The position numbers and the translations under genes are program-made. The notes under the pieces are model-generated. The model was not told where the DNA came from. It saw only the letters and a list, made by a program, of their open reading frames with translations, and made no database searches. Positions 43,525 through 52,228 of a stretch of 64,000 nucleotides of DNA are shown here, one piece after another (positions within the stretch are counted from its first letter, which is position 1; each line of letters begins with the position of its first letter). Origin of the DNA: VBDM01 sp035280025 (GTDB taxonomy: Bacteria > Pseudomonadota > Gammaproteobacteria > Burkholderiales > SG8-39); assembly GCA_035280025.1 (NCBI GenBank), contig DATEGT010000046.1, forward strand, positions 1 to 64,000. Reading direction: 5' to 3'.

Positions 43525-43884
43525 CTACGTCGCGAGTTTGGCCTTGGCCTGCCCCGCGAGCTGGGCGAATGCGGCCTTGTCGGCTATCGCGAGGTCGGCG
43601 AGCACCTTGCGATCGATCTCGATCGCGGCTTTCTTCAGGCCGTGCATGAACGCCGAGTACGTCATCCCGTGCTCCCGCACCGCGGCGTTGATGCGCGCGA
43701 TCCACAGGCCGCGAAACTGGCGCTTGCGTTGCTTGCGGTCGCGGTAGGCGTACTGCCCGGCCTTCATGACCGCTTCCTTGGCGATGTTGAATACGTTGCC
43801 GCGGCGGCCGCGGAAACCTTTGGCCTGGCGAATGACTTTCTTGTGTTTGCCGCGCGCAGTTACGCCGCGTTTGACTCGTGGCAT
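43525..43884 (-). CDS. rplT: 50S ribosomal protein L20
   Basis: 119 aa. MPRVKRGVTARGKHKKVIRQ at the start and RRKRQFRGLWIARINAAVRE-type sequence (RKRQFRGLWIARI seen) are diagnostic. Early assembly protein of the large subunit; in E. coli also represses rpmI-rplT by binding leader RNA. The two perfect hairpins between rpmI and rplT may be part of such control. Confidence 0.98.
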   Translation of the reverse strand: MPRVKRGVTARGKHKKVIRQAKGFRGRRGNVFNIAKEAVMKAGQYAYRDRKQRKRQFRGLWIARINAAVREHGMTYSAFMHGLKKAAIEIDRKVLADLAIADKAAFAQLAGQAKAKLAT

Positions 43885-43899
43885 GGAGTTCTCCTGGTC

Positions 43900-43954
43900 T
43901 GCCGTCGCTCCGCGACGGCATGGATCATGTTCGGGCGGGAAGCATCTTCCCGCC
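43900..43954 (-). repeat. Two tandem perfect hairpins between rpmI and rplT
   Basis: First stem (in transcript order) GGCGGGAAG/CTTCCCGCC (43934-43954, 3-nt loop), second TGCCGTCGC/GCGACGGCA (43900-43920, 3-nt loop). Both are 9-bp perfect and lie 15 bp before the rplT start (AGGAG ribosome site between). Candidates for L20-type feedback or RNase processing; no T-run. Confidence 0.6.
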
Positions 43955-43967
43955 GGAATTCGTAGCT

Positions 43968-44165
43968 CTAAGCGTAGGGCAGCATCGCACGCACATGCTG
44001 CTGGTCGGTGGAATGCACTTCCGCCGTACCGCGCAAATGGCGCTTGTTCTTCGTGGTCTTCTTCGTGAGGATGTGGCGCTTAAAAGCCTGGGAGCGCTTG
44101 ATGCTGCCGCCGGATCGAATCTTGAAGCGCTTGGCGGCGCTGCGCTTAGTTTTCAGCTTGGGCAT
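43968..44165 (-). CDS. rpmI: 50S ribosomal protein L35
   Basis: 65 aa. MPKLKTKRSAAKRFKIRSGG is the standard L35 N-terminus; KRSQAFKRHILTKKTTKNKR follows. Very basic. Lies between infC (90 bp upstream) and rplT (83 bp downstream). An AGGAG site precedes the ATG. Confidence 0.98.
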   Translation of the reverse strand: MPKLKTKRSAAKRFKIRSGGSIKRSQAFKRHILTKKTTKNKRHLRGTAEVHSTDQQHVRAMLPYA

Positions 44166-44255
44166 TGCTTAACTCCTATTTGTCATGGCGGCGGGCGGCT
44201 TCCCGAGGAAGCGCTTGCCGAGCCCGAACACCACTTGTTCTAGTCCGGAACCGCG

Positions 44256-44858
44256 CTAGGACGCGACCGCCGGCTTTGGGTCCTTTTTAACCTGCTTCGT
44301 GCTCTGTTCCTGCTTTGTGCTCTGCTTCTTCACCTCTTTCTTGCCCTTCTTTGGCGCCAACACCATGATCAACTGGCGCCCTTCCATCTTCGGATACTGC
44401 TCGACGATCGCGTGGGGCTCGAGGTCCTGCTTCACGCGCTCGATCAGGCGCACGCCGAACTCCTGGTGCGCCATTTCGCGGCCACGGTAGCGCAAGGTGA
44501 CTTTGGTCTTGTCCCCCTCGTCCAAGAACTTGATCAGGTTGCGAAGCTTGATCTTGTAGTCGCCCTCGTCGGTCCCGGGTCGGAACTTCACCTCCTTGAC
44601 ATGGATCTGCTTCTGTTTGAGCTTGGCCTCGTGGGCCTTCTTCGCCTCGCGGTACTTGAACTTGCCGTAATCCATCAGCTTGCAGACCGGCGGCTTGGCG
44701 AGCGGCGCGATTTCCACCAAATCCACCTCGGCTTCCTCCGCCATCTTCAGCGCCTGAGCGGTCTGCACGATGCCTATCTGCTCGCCGTTAACTCCGATCA
44801 GACGCACTTCGGGTGCGTTGATCTCGCTGTTGATACGTTGCGTTCTATCCGTGGCGAT
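44256..44858 (-). CDS. infC: Translation initiation factor IF-3, ATC start
   Basis: 200 aa. The conserved IF3 N-terminus (TDRTQRINSEINAPEVRLIG) begins before any ATG; reading back to codon ATC at 44858 gives the expected start, with GGAG eight nt upstream. A rare AUU/AUC start on infC is a known feedback device, because IF3 itself discriminates against non-canonical initiation codons. C-terminal domain motifs GDKTKVTLRYRGREMAHQ are intact. An unusual tail KKEVKKQSTKQEQSTKQVKK extends the protein. Confidence 0.95.
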   Translation of the reverse strand: MATDRTQRINSEINAPEVRLIGVNGEQIGIVQTAQALKMAEEAEVDLVEIAPLAKPPVCKLMDYGKFKYREAKKAHEAKLKQKQIHVKEVKFRPGTDEGDYKIKLRNLIKFLDEGDKTKVTLRYRGREMAHQEFGVRLIERVKQDLEPHAIVEQYPKMEGRQLIMVLAPKKGKKEVKKQSTKQEQSTKQVKKDPKPAVAS

Positions 44859-44884
44859 GTTCGATTCTCCGTGTCCGTGAAAAA

Positions 44885-46798
44885 TTAAGCCGTACCGCCC
44901 GGCCCAGCCTCCGATTCGAGGCGCGCGATGAACTCGGTCAGTCGCATCTGCCCGAGATCCTCGCCGGCGCGGGTGCGCACGGCCACCTTTTCGGCTGCCT
45001 TTTCCTTTTCTCCGACGACGAGCTGATAAGGCAGCTTCTGTAAGCTATGTTCTCGAATTTTATAGCTAATTTTCTCATTCCTCAAGTCGGCCTGAACCCG
45101 GTAACCGGCGCTTTTCAGCCACGCGGCCACGCCTTGCGCGTAATCGCTCTGTCCCTCGGAGATATTGAGGACGACCGCCTGAACCGGCGCCAGCCACAGG
45201 GGCATCGCCCCGGCGTGGTGCTCGATCAGAATGCCGACAAAGCGCTCCATGGAGCCGAGCACCGCCCGGTGCAGCATGACAGGCACCCGCCGTGCGTTGT
45301 CTTCGGCCACGTACTCCGAGCCGAGCAGGCCCGGCATGGAGAAATCGACCTGCATCGTGCCGCACTGCCAGGATCGACCGATCGAGTCCTTGAGGTGATA
45401 TTCGATCTTCGGCCCGTAGAACGCTCCCTCGCCGGGCAGCGTCTCGAAGGCGATACCGGCCTCTTCCAGCGCGGAGCGCAGCGCCGCCTCCGCCTTGTCC
45501 CAGACATCGTCCGAGCCCACGCGCTTGGCCGGGCGCGTTGCCAGCTTGTAGGCAATGTCGATGAAGCCGAAATCGGCGTAGACGCGCCTCAACTGCGCGG
45601 TAAACGCGATGACCTCGGGCTTGATCTGGCTCTCGGTGCAGAATATGTGGCCGTCGTCCTGCGTGAACGCGCGGACGCGCATGATCCCATGCAGCGCTCC
45701 GGAGGGTTCGTTGCGCGTGCACACGCCGAATTCGCCGTAGCGAAGCGGGAGCTCGCGGTAACTGCGCAGCCCCTTGTTGAAAATCTGGATGTGTCCGGGG
45801 CAGTTCATCGGCTTGATGGCGTAATCGCGTTTCTCCGACTCCGTCGTGAACATGTTCTCCTTGTAGTTCTGCCAGTGCCCCGACTTCTCCCACAGGCTGC
45901 GATCCAGCACCTGCGGACAGCGCACCTCGAGGTAGCCATTGTCGCGGTAGACACCCCGCATGTACTGCTCGACCTGCTGCCAGATCGCCCAGCCATTCGG
46001 GTGCCAGAACACCATGCCCGGTGATTCCTCCTGCAAATGGAACAAATCGAGCTGGGCGCCGAGTTTCCGGTGGTCGCGCTTCTCCGACTCCTCGAGCATA
46101 TGCAGATACGCGTCCTGCTCGTCCTTCCTGGCCCACGCGGTGCCGTAGATTCGCTGGAGCATCTCATTTCTCGAGTCGCCCCTCCAATAGGCACCCGCGA
46201 CCTTCATGAGCTTGAACACCTTGAGCTTCCCGGTCGAAGGAACGTGGGGCCCGCGGCACAGGTCGATGAAATCTCCTTCGCGATAGAGCGAAACCTCCTC
46301 TCCAGCCGGTATCGCGGCGATGATCTCGGCTTTGTAGTGTTCGCCGATGGACTTGAAAAAGGCGACCGCCTTCTCCCGCGGCCAGACCTCGCGGGTCACC
46401 GGAAAATCCTTCGCCGCCAGCTCGGACATGCGTTTCTCGATCGCGACGAGATCCTCCGGGGTGAAAGGGCGCCCGTATGAGAAGTCGTAGTAGAAGCCGT
46501 CCTCGATCACCGGACCGATGGTCACTTGCGCGTCGGGAAACAGCTCCTTCACCGCGTAGGCCAGCAGATGCGCAGTCGAGTGCCGGATCAGCTCGACGCC
46601 CTCCCTGTCCCGCTCCGTCACCACGGCCACGTCAGCGTCGTGCTCGATTCGATACGTAACGTCGACGAGCTTTCCGTCGACTTTGCCGGCGAGAGCAGCG
46701 CGCGCGAGCCCCGGGCCGATTGCCCTTGCGATCTCCGCTACAGTGACCGGGGCGGGAAAGACTTTGAGCGTGCCGTCGGGGAGACGGATGTTAGGCAT
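44885..46798 (-). CDS. thrS: Threonyl-tRNA synthetase
   Basis: 637 aa. TGS domain (residues 1-60), editing domain with HSTAHLLAYAVKELFPDAQ and SYGRPFTPEDL, class II catalytic core with MNCPGHIQIFNKGLRSYREL (motif and zinc Cys), GSMERFVGILIEHHAGAMPL near the end, then the anticodon domain. In E. coli ThrRS represses its own translation through a tRNA-like operator; here a 15-bp imperfect hairpin lies in the leader. Its stop is 26 bp before infC. Confidence 0.97.
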   Translation of the reverse strand: MPNIRLPDGTLKVFPAPVTVAEIARAIGPGLARAALAGKVDGKLVDVTYRIEHDADVAVVTERDREGVELIRHSTAHLLAYAVKELFPDAQVTIGPVIEDGFYYDFSYGRPFTPEDLVAIEKRMSELAAKDFPVTREVWPREKAVAFFKSIGEHYKAEIIAAIPAGEEVSLYREGDFIDLCRGPHVPSTGKLKVFKLMKVAGAYWRGDSRNEMLQRIYGTAWARKDEQDAYLHMLEESEKRDHRKLGAQLDLFHLQEESPGMVFWHPNGWAIWQQVEQYMRGVYRDNGYLEVRCPQVLDRSLWEKSGHWQNYKENMFTTESEKRDYAIKPMNCPGHIQIFNKGLRSYRELPLRYGEFGVCTRNEPSGALHGIMRVRAFTQDDGHIFCTESQIKPEVIAFTAQLRRVYADFGFIDIAYKLATRPAKRVGSDDVWDKAEAALRSALEEAGIAFETLPGEGAFYGPKIEYHLKDSIGRSWQCGTMQVDFSMPGLLGSEYVAEDNARRVPVMLHRAVLGSMERFVGILIEHHAGAMPLWLAPVQAVVLNISEGQSDYAQGVAAWLKSAGYRVQADLRNEKISYKIREHSLQKLPYQLVVGEKEKAAEKVAVRTRAGEDLGQMRLTEFIARLESEAGPGGTA

Positions 46799-46813
46799 GG
46801 ATCGATCTGCAGC

Positions 46814-46858
46814 AAAACCGCGCGTTGAACGCCGCTAGGCGTGCGTTCCAACGCGCGG
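46814..46858 (-). terminator. Hairpin plus T-run between tRNA-Val and thrS
   Basis: Perfect 10-bp arms CCGCGCGTTG (46818-46827)/CAACGCGCGG (46849-46858) continue inward as AACGC/GCGTT with one bulged base; TTTT follows on the minus strand (46817-46814). It probably ends the tRNA-Val transcript or attenuates thrS. The thrS start is only 15 bp further on. Confidence 0.6.
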
Positions 46859-46897
46859 AGCCAAGACGGCGACTACGCCGCCTTCAACAGTAAAAAT

Positions 46898-46974
46898 TGG
46901 TAGGCGCGATTGGACTCGAACCAACGACCCCCACCATGTCAAGGTGATGCTCTAGCCAGCTGAGCTACGCGCCT
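46898..46974 (-). tRNA. tRNA-Val (anticodon GAC)
   Basis: 77 nt with encoded CCA. Acceptor AGGCGCG/CGCGCCT, D arm AGCTCAGCTGG..AGAGC, anticodon stem TCACC/GGTGG with loop TTGACAT (GAC), T arm TTGGTTCGAGTCCAA. Upstream of and codirectional with thrS. Confidence 0.97.
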
Positions 46975-47042
46975 GGAGAGCGCTGAATTCTATCGGAAAG
47001 GGGCGCCCCGCACAAACCGCGCCCTTGGTAACCGGAGCTCAT

Positions 47043-47411
47043 TCAGCCGCCCCAGCGCTTCGAGCGCGAGTCGTAGCTGTACGGCCGATACTTGAAGACG
47101 ACGTGGCCGCAGGACAGGACGTATTCGCCCGCGGCCGGCACATATGTCATCGGCGCCCCGCCCGGACACTTGGCTACTGCAAGGGCGTACTTGGGAACCA
47201 GCTTCTCCAGGGCGTCGGGATAGGAACCTTGATCGCGTTTGAACGCTGAAAGCGCGGAGGCCATCTGCGTTCCGCGGGTTTCGACCACCACCATGTCCTT
47301 CTCACCCCCGCTGTACAAATCTATCGCGATGTACGCGGCGCCGAGGGCGACCGCGATCAGGACCAGCACGATGACTTGGCTCATCCCTCTTTGAGAATAC
47401 GATCCAGGCAT
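47043..47411 (-). CDS. Membrane-anchored pilin-like small protein
   Basis: 122 aa from ATG 47411, with GGGAGG 7 bp upstream; the open frame upstream belongs to the recN region. A single N-terminal helix (SQVIVLVLIAVALGAAYIAI) is followed by a helix-and-loop segment (QMASALSAFKRDQGSYPDAL) and a short beta-rich C-terminus with two cysteines, as in minor pseudopilins, but there is no typical G/FTxxE prepilin site, so type IV processing is unlikely. Function unknown. It lies 40 bp after recN. Confidence 0.75.
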   Translation of the reverse strand: MPGSYSQRGMSQVIVLVLIAVALGAAYIAIDLYSGGEKDMVVVETRGTQMASALSAFKRDQGSYPDALEKLVPKYALAVAKCPGGAPMTYVPAAGEYVLSCGHVVFKYRPYSYDSRSKRWGG

Positions 47412-47451
47412 GTCTTGCCCTCCCAGGTTCGAGGTTTGTTGGCGGTGAATC

Positions 47452-49113
47452 TTACCGCAGGCCGAGCATCTCCGCCGCGTGCTTGCGGGTCGTCGCGGTG
47501 ATCGCCACGCCTCCCAGCATGCGTGCGATCTCCTCGATTCGCGACTTCTGGTCGAGCACGGCGACGCGGCTGCGGGCCGCCCCGCTTTCAGCGCCCTTGG
47601 CCACGGACCATTGCTCACGCGCCTGGGCAGCGACCTGCGGGAGATGCGTCACGCAAAGGACCTGTCGCTCTTCTCCCAGCGCCCGCAGCTTTCTGCCCAC
47701 CACCTCCGCAACCGCACCCCCGATGCCCGCGTCGACTTCATCGAAGATCAGCGTCGGCACCGCCGCGGCCCTGCTCGTGATCACCTGGATCGCGAGACTG
47801 ATCCGCGAAAGCTCGCCTCCCGAGGCCACCTTTGCCAGAGACCGCGGCTCGGTCCCCGGATTGGTCGAGACAAGGAACTCGACTTGCTCGTTGCCCGCTG
47901 CGCTGCCGTCGGGGAGAAGCGAGCGCAGCTCGACCTCGAAGCGCCCCCCCGACATGGCCAGCTCCTTCATTGCCGCGTTGACCTCGCGAGCCAGCTTTGC
48001 CGCAGCCTTGCCGCGCTCGGTGCTGAGCCGCGACGCCGCCTCATCATAGCGCGAGCGCGCCGCCTGTTCCTGCCTCGCCAGAACCTCCAGATCCGCGGTC
48101 ATTTCCAGGTCCTTGAGGCGCTGTTTCAGGGAGATCAGAAGCTCCGGCAGCGCCTCGGGTCGCACCCGAAGCTTGCGCGCCGCGCCGTGCACGCTTTCAA
48201 GCCGCTGTTCGACTTCGCGCAGCCGCGCCGGGTCGAGCTCGATTCGATCGGCGTAGTGGCGCAACGCGTAGGCCGCTTCGCGGAGCTGCGCCTCGCCCGA
48301 CTCGAGAAGGGCGACGGTTTCGCGCAGCGTCGCGTCGTATTCCGTGAGAGGACGCAGCCGCGAAAGCGCCCCCGACAATGCGCCCAGCGCGGCGCTCTCG
48401 GATTCAGAGAGCAGATCGATGGCGTTGCGCGCCCCTTCCATCAGGCTCGCCGCGTGCGCGAGCCGGCCGTGCTCCGATTGGATGGTGTCCCATTCGCCCG
48501 GCGCGAGCGCGAGCCGCGACAGCTCTTCGACCTGCCAGCTGAGCTGCTCGCGCTCGACATTGCGCGCTGCCGCATTGTGCTCGCGGTCCAGGCGCACCCG
48601 GCAGAGCCTCTCCCAGTCGCGGTACGCGTCTCCCGTCTCCCCCGCGAGGGAGGCGAGTCCCGCGTGCAAATCGAGAACCGATCGCTGCGCCTCCGCCTTC
48701 AGCAGGGACTGGTGGGCGTGCTGCCCGTGGATGTCGACGAGGCGCTCCCCTGCCTCGCGCAACTGGTTGACCGTGGCGGTGTGCCCGTTGATGAAGCCGC
48801 GAGAGCGGCCGCCGCGATCGACCACGCGGCGCAGCAGCACGCGGTTCGAGTCTCCTTCCAGGGCCTGCTCGCCAAGCCAGCGGCCCAGTCCGGCCAGTCC
48901 CTCGATCGAGAACTCCGCGGTGACGTCGGCACGCTCCGCGCCAGAGCGGACCTGCTCGGCTCCCGCGCGGTCTCCGAGCGCCAATGAGAGCGCGTCGATC
49001 AGGATGGACTTGCCGGCGCCCGTCTCGCCGGTCAGGGCTGTGAATCCCGGATGAAACTCCAGCTCAAGGCGGTCGACTATCGCGAAGTCCTGGATCGACA
49101 GGTTGAGCAGCAT
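47452..49113 (-). CDS. recN: DNA repair protein RecN
   Basis: 553 aa. SMC-like ATPase: Walker A GETGAGKSILIDALSLALG at residues 28-47, GFINGHTATVNQLREAGERL and VDIHGQHAHQSLLKAEAQR near residue 110-140, a long coiled coil, and the C-terminal signature SGGELSRISLAIQV with Walker B LIFDEVDAGIGG. It helps double-strand-break repair, usually under LexA control; I see no clear SOS box upstream. It starts 6 bp after nadK. Confidence 0.97.
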   Translation of the reverse strand: MLLNLSIQDFAIVDRLELEFHPGFTALTGETGAGKSILIDALSLALGDRAGAEQVRSGAERADVTAEFSIEGLAGLGRWLGEQALEGDSNRVLLRRVVDRGGRSRGFINGHTATVNQLREAGERLVDIHGQHAHQSLLKAEAQRSVLDLHAGLASLAGETGDAYRDWERLCRVRLDREHNAAARNVEREQLSWQVEELSRLALAPGEWDTIQSEHGRLAHAASLMEGARNAIDLLSESESAALGALSGALSRLRPLTEYDATLRETVALLESGEAQLREAAYALRHYADRIELDPARLREVEQRLESVHGAARKLRVRPEALPELLISLKQRLKDLEMTADLEVLARQEQAARSRYDEAASRLSTERGKAAAKLAREVNAAMKELAMSGGRFEVELRSLLPDGSAAGNEQVEFLVSTNPGTEPRSLAKVASGGELSRISLAIQVITSRAAAVPTLIFDEVDAGIGGAVAEVVGRKLRALGEERQVLCVTHLPQVAAQAREQWSVAKGAESGAARSRVAVLDQKSRIEEIARMLGGVAITATTRKHAAEMLGLR

Positions 49114-49119
49114 CTTGCG

Positions 49120-49989
49120 TCAGAGCCCTTCGCTCCAATGCAGCTTCTGGCGCAGCATGGCGAAGTAGCTGTAGCCGGGAGGATGGACGAACTTGATGGT
49201 GTGCTCGGCGCGCCGGATGAGCACCCGGTCGCCTTCCCGAAGATCGCACTGCAACTGACCGTCGAAATGCAGCCGCGCTTCGATCGCGCGTTTCAACGAC
49301 ACCTGGATCACCGATCGATCGCTGATCATGATCGGTCGATTCGACAAGGTGTGCGGCGAAATCGGGACCAGAGCGAAACCGGGCACGCCGGGCTGCACGA
49401 TCGGTCCGTCCGCCGATAGGGCGTACGCGGTCGAGCCCGTGGGGGTTGCGACGATCAGTCCGTCCGCGCGCAGGTCGTAGACGAACTCGCCGTCGATATT
49501 CACGACGAACTCGATCAACCTCCCGACCGAGCCCTTGTTCACGACGGCATCATTGAGCGCGAGGGTTTCGAGTGTCACCTCGCCGCCGCGCCACACCTCG
49601 GCGGCGAGCATCGTGCGTTCCTCGATGACGTGCCTGCCCGCGAGCACTTCGGCCATCACGTCGATCATCTTCGAGGATGCGATATCGGTCATGAAGCCCA
49701 GCCGGCCTTGATTCACGCCGACCAGAGGAACGTCCCGGCCGGCCAGGCTCCGCGCCGCGCTGAGCATGCTCCCGTCACCGCCTTGAACCACGACCAAGTC
49801 GGCCCGCCGGCCGATCTCGGCGTAGTCCGCAACGGAAAACCCGTTCACGCGGTGCGTCGCCGCAGTCTCCTTCTCCACCAGAACGGCGCATCCCTGCTTG
49901 TTCAGATAGGCGCCCAGGGCGCCGAGCGCCCTCGCGACGCCGGCGGAGTCGTTGCGACCGATCAAAGCTACGGTCTTGAAAGCGGGCAT
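49120..49989 (-). CDS. nadK: NAD kinase
   Basis: 289 aa. GGDGSMLSAARSLAGRDVPL (GGDG catalytic loop) and the second motif ATPTGSTAYALSADGPIV are those of NAD kinase. It phosphorylates NAD to NADP. nadK-recN order is common in proteobacteria. Divergent from hrcA with 93 bp between the starts. Confidence 0.97.
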   Translation of the reverse strand: MPAFKTVALIGRNDSAGVARALGALGAYLNKQGCAVLVEKETAATHRVNGFSVADYAEIGRRADLVVVQGGDGSMLSAARSLAGRDVPLVGVNQGRLGFMTDIASSKMIDVMAEVLAGRHVIEERTMLAAEVWRGGEVTLETLALNDAVVNKGSVGRLIEFVVNIDGEFVYDLRADGLIVATPTGSTAYALSADGPIVQPGVPGFALVPISPHTLSNRPIMISDRSVIQVSLKRAIEARLHFDGQLQCDLREGDRVLIRRAEHTIKFVHPPGYSYFAMLRQKLHWSEGL

Positions 49990-50082
49990 ACCGTCATTAA
50001 ATCATGCCCCTGCAGGGGTGACAAAAGCGGTTGCGTGCGCGCGCACAACCTCAAGGAGGGCGATTCGGTAGAATCGCAAGCT

Positions 50083-51102
50083 ATGCTGGACCGCCGCGCA
50101 CAGATGCTCCTCAAGACCCTGGTGGAACGGTACATCGCTGAGGGCGAGCCGGTCGGGTCGCGAGCCTTGTCGAGATATTCCGGCCTGGACCTGAGCCCGG
50201 CCACCATCCGCAACGTGATGGCCGACCTCGAGCAGCTTGGGTTCGTCGCGAGTCCCCATACGTCGGCCGGCCGGGTGCCGACCAACCGCGGCTACCGTTT
50301 TTTCGTCGACACCTTGCTTACGGTCAAGGAGCTCGACCGGGTCGAGATCAGCCAGCTCAGGATCAATATTCATCCGGACCACCCGCAGCGGGTGATCAGC
50401 GCGGCCTCGCAGCTCCTCTCGGACCTTACCCACTTCGCCGGAGTCGTCGTCGCGAACAAGCGCAAGACCCCGGCATTCCGACACGTAGAATTCCTCGCCC
50501 TCTCTGACAAGCGCGTCCTGCTGATCATCGTGACGCCCGAAGGCGACGTTCAGAATCGCATACTGTTCATGGAGAAGGCCTACACGCCTTCGGAGCTGAC
50601 GACCGCAGCGAACTTCCTCAACCAGAACTACGCAGGCCTGACTTTCGAGGAGATCCGCGGTCGCATCCACGCGGAGATGAAGCAGCTCAGGGAAGACATG
50701 ACTCAGCTCATGACAGCCGCGCTGGACGCGGGAAGCGAAGCGCTCTCGCAGTCGACCAGCAGCTACGTCGTATCCGGCGAGAGAAACCTGCTCGACTCGG
50801 ACGATCTGGCGTCCAACATGTCGCGGCTTCGGGAGCTGTTCGAGCTGTTCGAGAAGAAGACGATCCTCATGCAAATACTCGAGCTCAGCACTCGCGCGCA
50901 AGGCGTCCAGATTTTTATCGGCGGCGAATCCGGAATCGCACCACTCGACGAGTGCAGCGTGGTAACGGCCCCCTACGAAGTCGACGGCCAGGTGATCGGC
51001 ACCGTCGGCGTGATCGGGCCAACGCGCATGGCCTACGAGCGGGTGATTCCCATCGTCGACATCACCGCCAAGCTGCTGTCGAGCGCGCTCTCGCAGCAGT
51101 GA
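50083..51102 (+). CDS. hrcA: Heat-inducible transcription repressor HrcA
   Basis: 339 aa from ATG 50083. Winged-helix N-terminus with SATIRNVMADLEQLGF (SPATIRN is diagnostic) and HTSAGRVPTNRGYRFFVD; the middle is a dimerisation domain and the C-terminus has GVIGPTRMAYERVIPIVD. HrcA binds CIRCE (TTAGCACTC-N9-GAGTGCTAA) to repress groE and sometimes dnaK. I find no CIRCE in this window, so its target (probably groESL) lies elsewhere, while grpE and dnaK here have sigma-32 promoters. Confidence 0.96.
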   Translation: MLDRRAQMLLKTLVERYIAEGEPVGSRALSRYSGLDLSPATIRNVMADLEQLGFVASPHTSAGRVPTNRGYRFFVDTLLTVKELDRVEISQLRINIHPDHPQRVISAASQLLSDLTHFAGVVVANKRKTPAFRHVEFLALSDKRVLLIIVTPEGDVQNRILFMEKAYTPSELTTAANFLNQNYAGLTFEEIRGRIHAEMKQLREDMTQLMTAALDAGSEALSQSTSSYVVSGERNLLDSDDLASNMSRLRELFELFEKKTILMQILELSTRAQGVQIFIGGESGIAPLDECSVVTAPYEVDGQVIGTVGVIGPTRMAYERVIPIVDITAKLLSSALSQQ

Positions 51103-51109
51103 CCCGGCG

Positions 51110-52147
51110 TTGAGGACGAACAGCTATCCTGGAGCGGACCCGCGGGAAGGCAGGTTCGCGAAAGCAGCGGTCCTGCTCATCAACCTCGGCACGCCCGACG
51201 CCCCTACCCCTGGGGCGGTGCGCCGCTATCTTAGACAATTCCTCTCCGACCCTCGCGTCATAGAAATCCCCCGCGCCCTCTGGCTGCCGCTTCTGCACGG
51301 CTTGGTACTCAATACGCGACCGCGGCAATCGGCGCGAAAGTACGCGAGCATCTGGTACGAGGAAGGCTCCCCGCTCAGGGTGCACACGGAGCGGCAAGCG
51401 CGCCTGCTCGGGAAGCGCATCGGGCCGCTGGCCCGCGTGGACTTCGCGATGCGCTACGGCGAGCCCTCGATTCCCGGCGTGCTGGGTCGCCTCAAGGCCG
51501 AGGGGCACGAACGGATCCTGGTGTTCCCCCTCTATCCCCAGTACGCCGCAAGCACGACCGCGAGCGCGGTCGATCATGTCTTCGAGTTCCTGCGCGGGAC
51601 GCGCGATCTGCCCGAGATCCGGCTGGTCAAGGAGTTTCACGATCATCCCGCGTATCTGGACTCTCTCGCCGGCCTGGTGCGCGAGCACTGGCAGCGGTCG
51701 GGGCGCTCCCACAAGTTGATCATGAGCTTTCACGGACTTCCTCAGTACACGGTCGCCAGAGGGGATCCCTACTCGCTGCAATGTCAGCGGACCGCACGCC
51801 TGCTGGCCGAGCGCCTGGGTCTTGCAGCAGCCGAATGGCAGACCACTTTCCAGTCACGCTTTGGCCGCACGGCATGGATCGAGCCCTACACCTCGGAGGC
51901 GCTCGCCGATTGGGGGCGGCGGGGCGTCGAGCGCGTGGACGTGATCTGCCCGGGCTTCGTCGCCGACTGCCTGGAGACGCTCGAGGAGATGGGAATCGAA
52001 GGCCGAAAGGTTTTCCTCGACTCCGGAGGGCGGGAATTTCATCTGCTACCCTGCCTCAACGAGCGCGCGGACTGGATAGATGCCCTCGCGGCCATGGTGC
52101 GGCAGCATCTTTCCGGGTGGATCGAAGGACTGGTCCCGGCCCCTTGA
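51110..52147 (+). CDS. hemH: Ferrochelatase
   Basis: 345 aa from TTG 51110; no ATG or GTG exists between this codon and the conserved VLLINLGTPDAPTPGAVRRY, so a rare start is likely. MSFHGLPQ (catalytic His) and CPGFVADCLETLEE with PC.NE-type LLPCLNERADW are diagnostic. Inserts Fe2+ into protoporphyrin IX, the last step of haem synthesis. Its stop overlaps the grpE sigma-32 -35 element, so transcription of grpE starts right at its end. Confidence 0.95.
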   Translation: MRTNSYPGADPREGRFAKAAVLLINLGTPDAPTPGAVRRYLRQFLSDPRVIEIPRALWLPLLHGLVLNTRPRQSARKYASIWYEEGSPLRVHTERQARLLGKRIGPLARVDFAMRYGEPSIPGVLGRLKAEGHERILVFPLYPQYAASTTASAVDHVFEFLRGTRDLPEIRLVKEFHDHPAYLDSLAGLVREHWQRSGRSHKLIMSFHGLPQYTVARGDPYSLQCQRTARLLAERLGLAAAEWQTTFQSRFGRTAWIEPYTSEALADWGRRGVERVDVICPGFVADCLETLEEMGIEGRKVFLDSGGREFHLLPCLNERADWIDALAAMVRQHLSGWIEGLVPAP

Positions 52148-52171
52148 AATCCACCGACGGGGCCCCAGTTA
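52143..52171 (+). promoter_or_regulatory. Sigma-32 promoter of grpE
   Basis: -35 CTTGAAA (52143-52149), 13-bp spacer, -10 CCCCAGTTA (52163-52171); the consensus is CTTGAAA-N13-CCCCATNT. It overlaps the hemH stop and lies 58 bp before grpE. Confidence 0.85.
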
Positions 52172-52228
52172 CAAGCGCCGGCAAAATCCAATCGCGACCA
52201 TCGTCCACTCCTATCTGCGGAGACCAGC

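Noticed and set aside
49975..49996. CTTGAAA upstream of hrcA as a sigma-32 promoter
   Set aside because: The -35 fits exactly but nothing like CCCCAT follows at 13-15 bp (ATTAAATC instead), and the hexamer lies in the nadK start region. Too weak to annotate.
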